From Motilimonas cestriensis (GTDB lineage: Bacteria; Pseudomonadota; Gammaproteobacteria; Enterobacterales; CBDFNC01): a stretch of 64,000 nucleotides of DNA. Shown piece after piece: positions 1 through 9,811 of this stretch. The DNA is taken from the NCBI RefSeq assembly GCF_021295315.1, contig NZ_JAIMJA010000013.1:79372-143371 (forward strand), given 5' to 3'. A program made the position numbers and the translations under genes. The stretch's first letter is position 1. The number at the start of each line of letters is the position of its first letter. Under the pieces are notes generated by a model. That model was given only the letters and a program-made list of their open reading frames with translations, searched no databases and had not been told where the DNA came from.

Positions 1-1
1 A

Positions 2-547
2 CTGCACGCGATAGTATTAAGCCCGTCTTCCTACGGCTTACAGCCCTATCGTGTATTAGTGGTAAAAAATCAAGCATTACAACAACAGCTGGTTGCCCAT
101 GCTTATGGTCAAGATAAGGTTGCTGACTGCTCGCACTTATTGGTGCTAGCTGCCGACACAGATATTGGCGAGACGACGGTTGCGCGCTATTTTGAGAATT
201 ATGTTAAAGCCAATGGGCAACAAGCCGATCCGAATGCATTGGCTAACTATCGCGACCATCTATCGAGTGCTCTTGCGGCAAAATCGCCACAACAGAAACA
301 ACAGTGGGCTGCAGAGCAAGTTTTTATTGCATTGGGCAATTTAGTCACCAGCGCCGCTTTGTTGAATATTGATGCGTGTCCGATGACGGGGTTCGATGTA
401 GCAGGCTTTAATCAAGTACTGGGTTTAGGCGAACTCGGATTAACAGCCACAGCCATTTGTCCGATCGGTTATCGTCATGCTGACGATAAAAATGCCGAGC
501 AAGCGAAAGTGCGCCGCTCATTGGCTGAGTTTGTAATTAGAAAATAG
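2..547 (+). CDS. Nitroreductase family protein (NfsB-like), 5' end outside the window
   Basis: FMN-dependent NAD(P)H oxidoreductase of the nitroreductase fold, cytoplasmic, typically reducing nitroaromatics or quinones. The reading frame is open from base 2, before the first ATG at 59, and the upstream codons read LSPSSYGLQPYRVLVV, the classic FMN-binding segment of this family. The gene is therefore cut by the window edge. The rest fits NfsB: a middle segment with WAAEQVFIALGNLV, then the ALLNIDACPMTGFD stretch and a C-terminal ICPIGYRHADD segment. The physiological substrate cannot be deduced. The downstream transporter starts 9 bases later, so the two are probably co-transcribed. Confidence 0.85.
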   Translation: MHAIVLSPSSYGLQPYRVLVVKNQALQQQLVAHAYGQDKVADCSHLLVLAADTDIGETTVARYFENYVKANGQQADPNALANYRDHLSSALAAKSPQQKQQWAAEQVFIALGNLVTSAALLNIDACPMTGFDVAGFNQVLGLGELGLTATAICPIGYRHADDKNAEQAKVRRSLAEFVIRK

Positions 548-556
548 GAGGTCGAG

Positions 557-1003
557 ATGGCTTATTTTCCGCTATTAGCGTTTATTGCGGGTGCCGCTAT
601 TGCTACTCAGGGTGGCATGAATGCGCAGTTGGGTATGCTACTAAAAAACTCCCTAATGGCAACCGCGGTGGCTTTTTTACTGAGTAGTGTGTTGGTTGGC
701 AGTGTGTTGTTGTGGTCAAACAAAGTTTGGCCCACAAGCGAGGTGTTACGAAGTATTCCATTGCCGCTCTGGTTTGGCGGCACGCTTAGTGCGCTAGGTG
801 TCGCGCTATTTTATTACCTGATCCCGAAAATGGGTGCCGGCAATATGATGGCTTACGCACTGGCGGGGCAAATTATTATTGCCATGGTAATCAGCCATTT
901 TGGTTGGTTTGGCTTGCCTGTTTCGGCTATTGATGGCCGTAAAATTATGGGCGTGGTGGCGTTATTGGTTGGCGTTGGCTTAATTAATGGGCTGGGAAAA
1001 TAG
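557..1003 (+). CDS. DMT-superfamily membrane protein, YdcZ/DUF606 type
   Basis: Small integral membrane protein of 148 residues with about five hydrophobic segments (roughly 3-22, 32-52, 68-88, 94-114, 126-146). The opening FIAGAAIATQGGMNAQLG is typical of the DUF606/YdcZ branch of drug/metabolite transporters, usually around 140-150 residues and thought to work as homo- or heterodimers. The substrate is unknown. A good ribosome-binding site (AGGAGG) lies just before the ATG, and the nitroreductase stop is 9 bases upstream, suggesting one transcript. Confidence 0.8.
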   Translation: MAYFPLLAFIAGAAIATQGGMNAQLGMLLKNSLMATAVAFLLSSVLVGSVLLWSNKVWPTSEVLRSIPLPLWFGGTLSALGVALFYYLIPKMGAGNMMAYALAGQIIIAMVISHFGWFGLPVSAIDGRKIMGVVALLVGVGLINGLGK

Positions 1004-1121
1004 GCGAAAGTGACTGACTTTTAGAGCTTGTGCCAAATCAAATTAATCTTGATATTTTGATGACTTAAATATGGGTTTTTGCTAAATTTGCTAACTTTTT
1101 TAATTTCTAAATGTTAAGTAT

Positions 1122-3173
1122 ATGGCCGTATTAGCTTTTATCGTAAGTATTGTGATTATCGTCTGCTCTCTTTCTGCTCACCTTAGCTTTAGCTCAGGTA
1201 AAAGGGCAGCGAAGGCCAAGCTTAATAGTTTAGGCCAGAATACCCCGCCTAAGCGCGATATGACGCTTACCGAACGTAGTGCGTTAAAAGATAAGTTTGG
1301 CTTTGAGCCTAGCAGTACTGAGGTTTATGAGATTTATGGTGAAGTATCGGGTTCAACACTGACCAATAATGGTGTCGAAGCTGAGCTGTTTTTCACCCTC
1401 GGTGGATATCTAGTCAACATACCTGAGACGGCAAGGCCCTATTTGCAGGTAGGGGATAATATTGCCGAAGTGGCACATGAAAATGATAGCACTTGGCTTA
1501 TTTCATTAAACGAAGTTTGGCATGTTACGGAAGACGTGGCCGAGCAGCAGATGCGTGATCTTAATAGTGAAAAAATTGATAAGGCCGAAGTGGGCCAACT
1601 TGAAGAGAGCGACATCGAAATACTCGGTAAACGTGAGGCAACCCCAACTGAGCGCCAGCAATTAAAACCTTATAGTTGGGGCATTGGCAGTATGATCACT
1701 GTGCTGTTAATCATGGGATTATTCACGCTGTTATTTGACCCTTTCTCTCCGGGCTTAGCCGTTGGTGTCGGCTTGCTGTTGCTGCCCTTGAGTTATTGGT
1801 TATTTCGCCGTATTCGCGGTGCTTACCCGACCAGTGTGTCCATCACCAAGATGAGTGGGAAAATTTATGGTGTGGAATTTAATGGCGATCATATTCGGGT
1901 ACACTTTCAACCGCCACAGTTAACCATGGCCTCCTCGTATTCTTATATTGCGCCAGCGCATTGGCTTGAACCTTTAGCAGAACAAGCACAAAACTTTGTT
2001 AAATTTGAGGTTTATCCTGAAAGTGAAAAGTTGGTTTCTATCGGTCGCGACTTTTCTTTAAGCGCAGAGCAACCTAAGCCTAAGCCGCAATTTGCACGCC
2101 ATATTAGTATGCTGATTGCCGTTTTGATCTTTTTCAAACTGGTGTGGAGCATGGTTGATATGCCTGTTTTTAATGCTAGCTTGGCGCACCTTTGGCACGA
2201 GCGCCAATTGGTTGCTAACGGTGTATCGGAGTTATTAGCGCAGCAACCGCAAGTAGGAGATGGTGTCGTGTTGTCAGGACCTCGCCAGTGTATAAAAGGG
2301 GAGGCACACAATTGGGATAACGCTGGTTTCGCCTTATGCCAACGTTTTTATTTACTTGATCGTGCATTACCTACAATCAGTTCGACGGAAGACAGTGTTG
2401 AACAAACTAAACTGGCATTTATTAATAGCTATAACAAAACTGATCTCACTCCACAGCTAAACTCGATGATTTATTTACGGTTGCAATTGGTCATGCTGCA
2501 AAAGGGCGAGCATATCGCAGCCAAATCAGACACGCGGGGACTCGATGGTAGCTATTTTACGGCGATGACTGAGTTATTTACGCCCGTTTGTGATTACTCG
2601 AAACATTGTCCTGAGATGAAAGAGGCATTAATAGAGCAGTGGCAGCAGCTATTAGCGGAGTTGGATGAACCTAGTACCTGCTTTGAATACTGCTGGCAGC
2701 AAATGGTGGCGGGTGAGCATGCAGATGCTTATCTCATTGCCCACAAGCGTGATACTTACAAGCTAGAGCAAGCCATGGCGTCGGTTTATAACGATATTCG
2801 CCAGCAACTGATTGATATCGACCTTAACCGCCCACAGCCTGAGCCTGCCGTTTTAGTTCGCTTAACAACTGACACACAGGCACCGGAGAAAATTGGCGAA
2901 TTATATGATGATTTAAGTAGAAGATTTAGCATCAAGGCTTTGACTACTTACCGTGAATACCTCAATGCAGCGTCACATTTTAGTGGCCTTGAAGGTATTA
3001 TTATTGCTATTGAAACCACGGAACAGGGCCAAGTGTTAGTGTTAGAAACCGATTTAACCAAGCAAGATTTAATGCAGCAGTGGCTGATTTTAGGGTTATT
3101 GGTTGTGCTATTAGGGCTAGCCTTGATGCATATCGCACGTATTGTGTGGTTGAAGGCTTTTCAGCCCGAGTAG
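1122..3173 (+). CDS. igaA: IgaA/YrfF/UmoB-family inner-membrane protein
   Basis: Protein of 683 residues with membrane segments near residues 2-20, 187-230 (two), 325-345 and 655-677, the five-pass plan of enterobacterial IgaA (about 710 residues). The stretch around residues 365-400 (a VGDGVVLSG segment followed by a C-x(8)-W segment and a second cysteine) resembles the periplasmic cysteine region of IgaA. In Enterobacteria IgaA inhibits the Rcs phosphorelay through RcsD. That role is family knowledge and not shown here, since no rcs gene is in the window. Overall identity to the enterobacterial protein looks low, so the family call is made on architecture plus local matches. The start ATG has a weak ribosome-binding site. 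The gene is followed by a GC-rich terminator hairpin and a convergent chemoreceptor gene. Confidence 0.7.
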   Translation: MAVLAFIVSIVIIVCSLSAHLSFSSGKRAAKAKLNSLGQNTPPKRDMTLTERSALKDKFGFEPSSTEVYEIYGEVSGSTLTNNGVEAELFFTLGGYLVNIPETARPYLQVGDNIAEVAHENDSTWLISLNEVWHVTEDVAEQQMRDLNSEKIDKAEVGQLEESDIEILGKREATPTERQQLKPYSWGIGSMITVLLIMGLFTLLFDPFSPGLAVGVGLLLLPLSYWLFRRIRGAYPTSVSITKMSGKIYGVEFNGDHIRVHFQPPQLTMASSYSYIAPAHWLEPLAEQAQNFVKFEVYPESEKLVSIGRDFSLSAEQPKPKPQFARHISMLIAVLIFFKLVWSMVDMPVFNASLAHLWHERQLVANGVSELLAQQPQVGDGVVLSGPRQCIKGEAHNWDNAGFALCQRFYLLDRALPTISSTEDSVEQTKLAFINSYNKTDLTPQLNSMIYLRLQLVMLQKGEHIAAKSDTRGLDGSYFTAMTELFTPVCDYSKHCPEMKEALIEQWQQLLAELDEPSTCFEYCWQQMVAGEHADAYLIAHKRDTYKLEQAMASVYNDIRQQLIDIDLNRPQPEPAVLVRLTTDTQAPEKIGELYDDLSRRFSIKALTTYREYLNAASHFSGLEGIIIAIETTEQGQVLVLETDLTKQDLMQQWLILGLLVVLLGLALMHIARIVWLKAFQPE

Positions 3174-3192
3174 TGGAGCGCTGAGGCCAATT

Positions 3193-3210
3193 GGGGAGCA
3201 AGTGCTCCCC
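3193..3210 (+). terminator. Hairpin between convergent igaA-like and chemoreceptor genes
   Basis: GGGGAGC-AAGT-GCTCCCC is a perfect 7-bp stem with a 4-base loop, followed on the + strand by GTTGTTTTATT. It sits 20 bases after the stop of the igaA-like gene and 10 bases from the stop of the convergent chemoreceptor gene, so it may serve both. Confidence 0.7.
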
Positions 3211-3219
3211 GTTGTTTTA

Positions 3220-4827
3220 TTAGTCTTTATGAGAAAGGGTAAATTGCGCTAATAGCTGATTTAACTGCTCTGATAGTTGCTCTAGATTTAAACTAATATC
3301 GCGGCTTTCGCCAGCCGATTGCGAGGTGTCATTGGCCTGTTCGGTGATCATCAGTATTTGGCTTTGAACTTGTTCACTCACCTGAGCGGTGGTTAAAGTT
3401 TGTTGCCTTATTTGATCGGTGTGGTTAAGGATATCTTGCATTGCACGCATGGCGTCGCTCATGGCTTGGGACAAGGTTTCAATGTCTGTTGCGCGCTGAT
3501 GTGCTGAATCACTCACATCATCCACGGCTTGCAATGATGCTACGCTACCTTGTTGAAATTCATTAATAATACTTTCGATATTGCTGGTGGCGTCACTGGT
3601 TCGGCTAGCTAATACACGCACTTCATCGGCGACCACGGCAAAACCACGGCCTTGTTCGCCAGCACGAGCAGATTCAATCGCGGCATTTAATGCTAATAAG
3701 TTGGTTTGTTCGGCGATACTTTTGATGGTTGCCAAAATAGATGACACTTGCTCTGTTTGTTGGTTAAGTTGACTGATACGTTGTTTTACATCATCGATGT
3801 TGCTTACTAAGCCATTGATTTCAATGCTGGCATGGTGTGCTTGTTTGGCACTGGTCGCAATCGTCGTCGTTGTTTGGGTGACGAGTTGCGATGCTTGCTG
3901 CGTGGCTTCGCTGGCATCTTGCTGTTGCTGCTGCATCTCTTCAATATTACGTTGTACATGTTGGGTTTCTTGCATTTGATTACTCGCCGCGTTATCAGTG
4001 GTGCTGGATACCTGAGTGAGCCGGCGCGCCGAATCAACGAGCTGATCAGACGTGGCTTTAACTTGCTGCAAGCTTTGTTCTACGGTTGCCAGTAAGGAGT
4101 TAATTCCAATGCCTAATTGGCCTATTTCATCATTTTGTGACAGCGGAATTCGTCTGAATAATTCTTTATTTTGACTGATTTGAGACATAAGATCCGATGT
4201 CTGACGGATGGGGTTGATAATGATTTTACGGATCAGCATCATGGTCACCATAAAACCAATAATGGCGATAATGCTCATGATGGTGACGGCGATAATTGAG
4301 CTCTGGTTGATTAATTTGTTGATGTGAGAAAGGTTGTATTCTAAACGTATTACACCCAGTACTTCACCTTCCTCTGCTTGGTGACAGCCAAGGCAGTTAG
4401 TACCTCGGTAATCGCTACTGGCCTTCATTGGTAGGGCTACAACTAAGCCATTGCCCCAGCTAGTATTAATAGGCTCAATAATGGTCTCTCCCGCTAGCGC
4501 GCGTTGGTCTATTTTATCTTGTGCTTGCTGCTCTGGCGATCCTGTTCCGTAAAGTTTATTAACTGCCTCACCACGGATCACTCGTACCTGCTCAATGCCA
4601 TTCTGGGCCAGCGCTTTTTGTCGCAGCTGTTCTTTTTGCGCCATGGTGCCAGTCAACATCATCATGTTTAAGCTATCAAAGTAATTACTGGCTTTATCTT
4701 CAAGTTGTTCACTTAATACCGTATGCAGCAGCGCATTTTCTTGACGATATTGGTAAAAAGTGGAGGACACCAATACTAGAATGAATACACTGATCAAGGT
4801 TAACAGCAACTTAGTAGATATTGACAT
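3220..4827 (-). CDS. Methyl-accepting chemotaxis protein with a periplasmic c-type haem motif
   Basis: Transmembrane chemoreceptor of 535 residues. Membrane helices lie at about 7-22 and 177-198, bracketing a periplasmic sensor of about 150 residues, followed by a HAMP domain (about 199-252) and the cytoplasmic signalling domain, whose hairpin tip reads [25 protein letters not shown]. Near the end of the periplasmic domain, residues 145-149 are CLGCH, a canonical CXXCH covalent haem attachment site. Such haem chemoreceptors are known in metal-respiring bacteria and are thought to sense redox or gases. The gene stands alone, convergent with the igaA-like gene. Confidence 0.92.
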   Translation of the reverse strand: MSISTKLLLTLISVFILVLVSSTFYQYRQENALLHTVLSEQLEDKASNYFDSLNMMMLTGTMAQKEQLRQKALAQNGIEQVRVIRGEAVNKLYGTGSPEQQAQDKIDQRALAGETIIEPINTSWGNGLVVALPMKASSDYRGTNCLGCHQAEEGEVLGVIRLEYNLSHINKLINQSSIIAVTIMSIIAIIGFMVTMMLIRKIIINPIRQTSDLMSQISQNKELFRRIPLSQNDEIGQLGIGINSLLATVEQSLQQVKATSDQLVDSARRLTQVSSTTDNAASNQMQETQHVQRNIEEMQQQQQDASEATQQASQLVTQTTTTIATSAKQAHHASIEINGLVSNIDDVKQRISQLNQQTEQVSSILATIKSIAEQTNLLALNAAIESARAGEQGRGFAVVADEVRVLASRTSDATSNIESIINEFQQGSVASLQAVDDVSDSAHQRATDIETLSQAMSDAMRAMQDILNHTDQIRQQTLTTAQVSEQVQSQILMITEQANDTSQSAGESRDISLNLEQLSEQLNQLLAQFTLSHKD

Positions 4828-4974
4828 ATGACTTATTCACCTAGTTGAGATATGCATTTGAGATGTTGTTTACATTTAAAAATAGTTTATTTTTAGCGTT
4901 TTGCTGGATTTGGTAAAAGATGTGGGCACAGATGGACCGCTGCAGCCTTTGGCTATTAAATAATCCCCTAATAT

Positions 4975-6618
4975 TTATTTAGTATAGGTCTCGACACTGG
5001 ATTGAGTTTGGTCAAAAAAGGTGACTTGCACTGTGACCGCTTGAACGGCTTTGTCGGCGCGAATATAACCATCAAAATTTTCTGGCAGACTGAAGGGATT
5101 TTTTGTGTCGCAAGGCGGCAAGGCAAACTCCTGATCCAGTTTGTCACTATCTAGCGAGTACTGAATGCGCTTAATCGCGCAGCGGCTGGTAGCGAGCTGG
5201 GAGAAGTAGACCAAGGTCTCATCATTGAAATCACGCAGCATTAACCACGCGTTTTTGGTCATATTAAGCATCTCTTGTTGTGCTGTCGCTACATGTTGCT
5301 CGGCGTTAAATGCGTACTCAAAAGGGCCAACTTCATTGCCTTTTAAATCAGTATATTTGGCCAAAATAACCTGCGGTGAGTGAGTTTTTCTTGGCAGCCT
5401 TATAAAGTTATTGGGTAAGGAGTGGCCAGTATTGGGATCTTTCCAGTTACTTTGCCCAGTACTTTGGTAATCAGCCATTTCTGCTGTTTTGTAGAAAATT
5501 TCTTTGGGAGTGTCGGTATATTGCAGGTTAATTTGAAAACCTAAGTTACTGACTGACGGGGTGAAGCTTAATGACTGCTGCAAGCCTTGCTCGGAAATAA
5601 CAGCGAGGGCTTGGCTGCGTGAATTCACATCCTCTAGTTGACTGTTAAGCAGTTCATGGTCGAGGTAATGTTTTACCCACTGTCCTTGTTGGTGCAGGGT
5701 GATTACTTGTTCTAATGCGCGTTTTTCTTCTAGTTTATCGGCGCTGGTTTGTTGGCCTAATAGCCGTTCGGAGGCCAAGCGAGAGAGCTCATACCATGCC
5801 GGCGTATAATCAGAATGTTGTATCACGAAGGAAGTTAAACGTTCACGACGTTGTTCCATCGGGAGTAGCATTAAGCGAGCAAATTGCACGCAAGTGCTAT
5901 TTTGACCTGCAAACTGCTCAGCGTAAATTTCGCGCGCGCCTGAATGGCCTTCCTGAATTTTTAAGAAGGATTGGTAGCGTAAGTGGGGGTCAATATAGTT
6001 TTCATTAAAGCGAAAGTAGTTGAGATAGGCTTGACGTGCGCCGCGATAGTCACCGCTAAGCTCAAATAAACGCGCGTTGTGGTAATAATCTTGTGCTGTT
6101 TTTGGTTCGGCAAGAATGCCGCCATTACTTTGGCCTTTTATTATTTTGTCTAAGCTGTCGTTAAGTTTTTCCACTGCTTTGGCGGTATTTTCTGTGTGCT
6201 TAGCAATGTCTTTGTTACTGCTGGCAATATCTTGGGTGTTTTTATCTATTTTCGCTAACGATTTTTCCATGATGCCAAGGTTGGCTTGTAATTTAGCAAG
6301 CAGCGCGATATTACTGGCTAATACGCCCTCTGGTTGCTCGGGACTCTGTAAGTAATAAAGTGCACCACTAACGGTGGCCGATATTAAACAAAAAAGGATC
6401 GGAGCAACCAGTAAATCGCGCCATTTTATTACCAGTAAGGCACCAATAAACAGAATCAGTAATGCGCCAAGGGAAAGAAAGTACAGATATTGCGCAAACG
6501 GTGAAATCGGCTCCATGACATCTGCGACGGTCCCCATGGTGCCAGAAGCGGCACTGAATGCCGGTAAGGTCTTTTTGCCTTTTTCAGAAATGTATTTAGT
6601 AAATTGTTGGCGCATCAT
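4975..6618 (-). CDS. Unrecognised membrane-anchored protein with coiled coil and TPR-like region
   Basis: Protein of 547 residues that I do not recognise. Two hydrophobic helices near residues 45-65 and 72-92 anchor it. They are followed by a coiled coil (about 105-165, rich in KLN, KID and SNKDIAKHTEN repeats), then a segment with tetratricopeptide flavour (YYHNARLFELSGDYRGARQA, about 178-200). The C-terminal half is a soluble domain without motifs I can name. The layout suggests a membrane-tethered scaffold or sensor. It lies between two unrelated genes with no obvious operon partner. Either of the two adjacent ATGs at the start could be used. Confidence 0.7.
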   Translation of the reverse strand: MMRQQFTKYISEKGKKTLPAFSAASGTMGTVADVMEPISPFAQYLYFLSLGALLILFIGALLVIKWRDLLVAPILFCLISATVSGALYYLQSPEQPEGVLASNIALLAKLQANLGIMEKSLAKIDKNTQDIASSNKDIAKHTENTAKAVEKLNDSLDKIIKGQSNGGILAEPKTAQDYYHNARLFELSGDYRGARQAYLNYFRFNENYIDPHLRYQSFLKIQEGHSGAREIYAEQFAGQNSTCVQFARLMLLPMEQRRERLTSFVIQHSDYTPAWYELSRLASERLLGQQTSADKLEEKRALEQVITLHQQGQWVKHYLDHELLNSQLEDVNSRSQALAVISEQGLQQSLSFTPSVSNLGFQINLQYTDTPKEIFYKTAEMADYQSTGQSNWKDPNTGHSLPNNFIRLPRKTHSPQVILAKYTDLKGNEVGPFEYAFNAEQHVATAQQEMLNMTKNAWLMLRDFNDETLVYFSQLATSRCAIKRIQYSLDSDKLDQEFALPPCDTKNPFSLPENFDGYIRADKAVQAVTVQVTFFDQTQSSVETYTK

Positions 6619-6745
6619 GATTTCTAGTAATAAAAAGAAAGCATATTAACGCGAATTGACATGTAAATAAAAAATGAAGTGATGAGTTTTGATCTGGTTA
6701 GCGTATTGTTTACAGTTAAGTCATCTAGCGGTAGGAGGAAGTGTA

Positions 6746-7348
6746 ATGCAAGTAAATTTAGAAACTTATAAAGGGATCATTTTCGATATGGATGGCACCT
6801 TGGTTAACTCGATGCCATTGCATTTAAAGGCATGGCAGTTGACGGCAGAGAAGTTTGATTTTGAATATGATGAAGAATGGCTTTACAACCAAGGTGGTAC
6901 GCCAACTTATGGGATTGCCGAGCTGATTAATGCTAAGCAGCAACGTAATCTTGATCCGTCTGCGTTAGCAGTTAGCAAGCGTGAATTCTTTGACCAAATC
7001 CGTCATCAGGTTGCGTTGATCCCTGAAACGTTTGCATTATTACAACAATTGCAGGGCCAGAAGAAGCTAGCTATTGGCACAGGAGCCGATGCTAGCACCA
7101 CGGAGTTTATTCTCAATACCTTAGATTTATTGCCGTTAGTGGATGTGGTGGTGAATGCTAATGATGTTGAACGCCACAAACCCGAGCCAGATACCTTTTT
7201 ATTAGCCGCGCAGAAAATAGGGTTAACGCCCGACCAGTGTGTGGTGTTTGAAGATACTAAAACCGGTTTAGCTGCCGCGCAGGCGGCAGGCATGGATTGT
7301 TATTTGGTTATCAATAATAAAATTGCGCGGTTTGTGCCTAAGCCTTAG
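6746..7348 (+). CDS. HAD-superfamily sugar phosphatase, YqaB/beta-phosphoglucomutase-like
   Basis: Cytoplasmic HAD hydrolase of 200 residues. Motif I is FDMDGTLV (nucleophile Asp near residue 11, acid/base Asp two residues on), motif II the GTGAD segment, motif III a lysine in RHKPEPDTF, and motif IV VVFEDTKTGLAAAQAAGMD. The cap-domain pattern and length fit YqaB-type fructose-1-phosphate phosphatases and beta-phosphoglucomutases, but the substrate is uncertain. The reading frame opens at 6689, but AGGAGG at 6733-6738 sits 7 bases before the ATG at 6746, so that start is chosen. Confidence 0.85.
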   Translation: MQVNLETYKGIIFDMDGTLVNSMPLHLKAWQLTAEKFDFEYDEEWLYNQGGTPTYGIAELINAKQQRNLDPSALAVSKREFFDQIRHQVALIPETFALLQQLQGQKKLAIGTGADASTTEFILNTLDLLPLVDVVVNANDVERHKPEPDTFLLAAQKIGLTPDQCVVFEDTKTGLAAAQAAGMDCYLVINNKIARFVPKP

Positions 7349-7353
7349 GTTGT

Positions 7354-7377
7354 ATTCGCTGAATTTATTCAGCGAAT
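7354..7377. terminator. Perfect 10-bp inverted repeat between convergent genes
   Basis: ATTCGCTGAA-TTTA-TTCAGCGAAT lies between the HAD phosphatase stop and the metE stop. It is symmetric and lacks a long T tract, so a bidirectional terminator or RNA-processing hairpin is possible. Confidence 0.5.
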
Positions 7378-7388
7378 GCGCGAGTAAA

Positions 7389-9695
7389 TTAACATGTGGC
7401 GCGAAGGGTTTTCGCGGCATCCACCATGTTTTTCAACGCGGCGTTAGTTTCAGGCCAGTTGCGGGTTTTTAGGCCGCAGTCTGGGTTAACCCACAGGCGC
7501 TCAGGGTTGATTTTTTCAGCTGCCGATTTTAATAAGTTAATCATCCACGTTTGCTCGGGCACGTTGGGTGAATGAATGTCGTAAACACCTGGACCTATGT
7601 CGTTCGGGTATTGGAAAGCCTCAAAGGCATCCAATAGCTCCATATTTGAGCGCGAGGTTTCGATGGTGATTACGTCGGCATCCATGGCGGCAATAGATGG
7701 CAGTATGTCGTTAAATTCGCAGTAACACATATGAGTGTGAATTTGCGTTTCATCTTTTACGCCGCTGGCGCTGATGCGAAAGGCTTCGGTGGCCCAGTCA
7801 AGGTAAGGCACTTTTGCTGCTTCTTTTAATGGCAAGCCTTCGCGCAGGGCGGGCTCGTCGATTTGAATCACTTTGATCCCGGCCTCTTCCAGTGCCACCA
7901 CTTCATCACGTATGGCTAAAGCAATTTGCTTGGCACAGGCTTCACGGCTGATGTCGTCACGGTTAAAGCTCCAGCATAAAATGGTGATAGGGCCGGTGAG
8001 CATGCCTTTCATTGGCTTGTTCGTCAGCGACTGGGCGAAGGCGCTCCAGCTGACTGATAGGTCGCGGCTACGTTTCACGTCACCGTAAATAATTGGCGGT
8101 TTAACGCAGCGCGAGCCGTAACTTTGTACCCAGCCGTATTGGGTAAAGGCAAAGCCATCAAGCAGCTCACCAAAATACTCCACCATGTCGTTACGCTCTG
8201 GCTCGCCGTGAACTAATACATCAAGATCAAGGGCTTCTTGCGCCGCGACCACTTGGCGGATTTCGGCTTGCATGGCTTTTATGTATTGATCATTATCGAT
8301 CTTACCTTGTTTAAATGCGCTACGGGTTTGACGAATATCTGCCGTTTGCGGAAACGATCCTATGGTGGTGGTGGGATAAGCAGGCAAATTTAAGTGCGCC
8401 TGCTGTTGCTTGATCCGCGTAGCAAAGTCGCTGTAACGCTGACTGGCGGCACTGGTTAGATTCGCCACGCGCTGCTTCACGTCTTCGCGATGGATCAATG
8501 GTGAAGTGGCGCGGTGCTGAACAATCTTATCGCTGTGGTTTAATAACTCAAGACTGACAGGATCTTGCGGATCGTTGATGAGCTGTTTTAGTTGTTGTAG
8601 CTCGTCAAGTTTCTGTTTCGCAAAGGCTAACCAAGGTTTGATCTCATCGCTCAGTTGCTGCTCGGAATTAAGATCCACTGGGCTGTGTAATAGGCTACAA
8701 GAAGGTGCTAGCCAGAGTTTGTCCCCGAGTTGCTCTGCCACGGGTTTAAGTTTGTTGAAGGCGCTACGTAAGTCGGTTTTCCAGATATTTCGACCGTTAA
8801 TGATACCTGCAGACAGCACCCAACCGGCTGGCCAATTTTGTAGCACGGGTTTAAGTTGCTCGGGGGCACGCACTAAATCTAGATGTAAACCATTCACAGG
8901 TAATGACAGCGCGAGGGCTTGGTTGTCGGCCAAGCTATCAAAGTAGCTGGCGAGCAAAATTTTAGGGCGATGTTGCTCAAGTGCTTGGTAAGCAGTTTGA
9001 TAAGCGGCTTGCCATTCTAGCGGTAAATCAAGTACCAGTGCAGGCTCGTCAAGTTGAACCCAGTCAACGCCTAGATCTTTAAATTGCGCAAGTAAATCTT
9101 GATATGCAGGCAGTAAATTAGGCAGTAAATCTAACTTGTTAAACTCACCTTGGGCTTTGCCTAGCCATAGGTAAGAAACCGGGCCGAGTAACACTGGTTT
9201 GGGCGTAAAGCCTGCCGCTAGCGCTTCTTTTGTTTCATCAAGTATCTGTGTGTAACTTATTTTAAATTCTTGTTTTTGTTCAAATTCTGGTACTAAATAA
9301 TGGTAGTTGGTATCAAACCATTTGGTCATTTCACATGCCGCAGACTGACCTTTACAACATGTGTGATCGTGCGCTTGGTCGTTGCTATCGGTGCCACGCG
9401 CCATGGCGAATAAGGTGTCGAGGGTGATGCTGTGGTCGGCATTACGATGACGAGTAGGGATCACGCCAAAGGTAGCGGAAAGGGTGAGCACGTGATCGTA
9501 CCAAGCAAAATCGCCAACGGGGACTTGCTTAATGCCAGCCGCTGCTTGCTCTTGCCAGTTGTGTAATCTGATTTGCTGGCCGACTTCAATCAATTCAGCT
9601 TGACTAGACTGCCCTGACCAGTAACTTTCTAATGCGCGTTTTAACTGACGTTGATCGCCAATTCTTGGGTAACCGAGGTTAGATAATAAAGCCAT
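7389..9695 (-). CDS. metE: Cobalamin-independent methionine synthase MetE
   Basis: Transfers the methyl group of 5-methyltetrahydropteroyltriglutamate to homocysteine in the last step of methionine synthesis, in the cytoplasm. The 768-residue length is normal for MetE. The N-terminal half (NLGYPRIGDQRQLKRALESYW) is the degenerate folate-binding barrel. The C-terminal half carries the zinc/homocysteine site: an IHTHMCYCEFND segment, an IETSRS segment and a C-terminal NPDCGLKTR segment, supplying the His, Cys, Glu and Cys ligands. No riboswitch is seen. The upstream region holds two MetR-like dyads, as expected for LysR-type activation of metE. Confidence 0.98.
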   Translation of the reverse strand: MALLSNLGYPRIGDQRQLKRALESYWSGQSSQAELIEVGQQIRLHNWQEQAAAGIKQVPVGDFAWYDHVLTLSATFGVIPTRHRNADHSITLDTLFAMARGTDSNDQAHDHTCCKGQSAACEMTKWFDTNYHYLVPEFEQKQEFKISYTQILDETKEALAAGFTPKPVLLGPVSYLWLGKAQGEFNKLDLLPNLLPAYQDLLAQFKDLGVDWVQLDEPALVLDLPLEWQAAYQTAYQALEQHRPKILLASYFDSLADNQALALSLPVNGLHLDLVRAPEQLKPVLQNWPAGWVLSAGIINGRNIWKTDLRSAFNKLKPVAEQLGDKLWLAPSCSLLHSPVDLNSEQQLSDEIKPWLAFAKQKLDELQQLKQLINDPQDPVSLELLNHSDKIVQHRATSPLIHREDVKQRVANLTSAASQRYSDFATRIKQQQAHLNLPAYPTTTIGSFPQTADIRQTRSAFKQGKIDNDQYIKAMQAEIRQVVAAQEALDLDVLVHGEPERNDMVEYFGELLDGFAFTQYGWVQSYGSRCVKPPIIYGDVKRSRDLSVSWSAFAQSLTNKPMKGMLTGPITILCWSFNRDDISREACAKQIALAIRDEVVALEEAGIKVIQIDEPALREGLPLKEAAKVPYLDWATEAFRISASGVKDETQIHTHMCYCEFNDILPSIAAMDADVITIETSRSNMELLDAFEAFQYPNDIGPGVYDIHSPNVPEQTWMINLLKSAAEKINPERLWVNPDCGLKTRNWPETNAALKNMVDAAKTLRATC

Positions 9696-9724
9696 GATGT
9701 AGTCCTTTATATTTAGACGTTTAT

Positions 9725-9778
9725 ACCAATCAGAATTGACTGTCAGGCCTATCTAATTAGGCTTTGATTCCGATTGGT
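9725..9778. repeat. Imperfect extragenic palindrome upstream of metE
   Basis: Outer arms ACCAATCAGAAT (9725-9736) and ATTCCGATTGGT (9767-9778) pair with one mismatch. Inside, GCCTA and TAGGC form a second short stem. From memory, ACCAATC...GATTGGT palindromes of this kind occur as dispersed extragenic repeats in marine gammaproteobacteria, so a REP/MITE-like element is likely; only one copy is evident here. It sits between the metE start and the MetR-like dyads. Confidence 0.5.
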
Positions 9779-9811
9779 CTAGATGGCTATAGTATTTTAT
9801 ATAAGCTAAGT

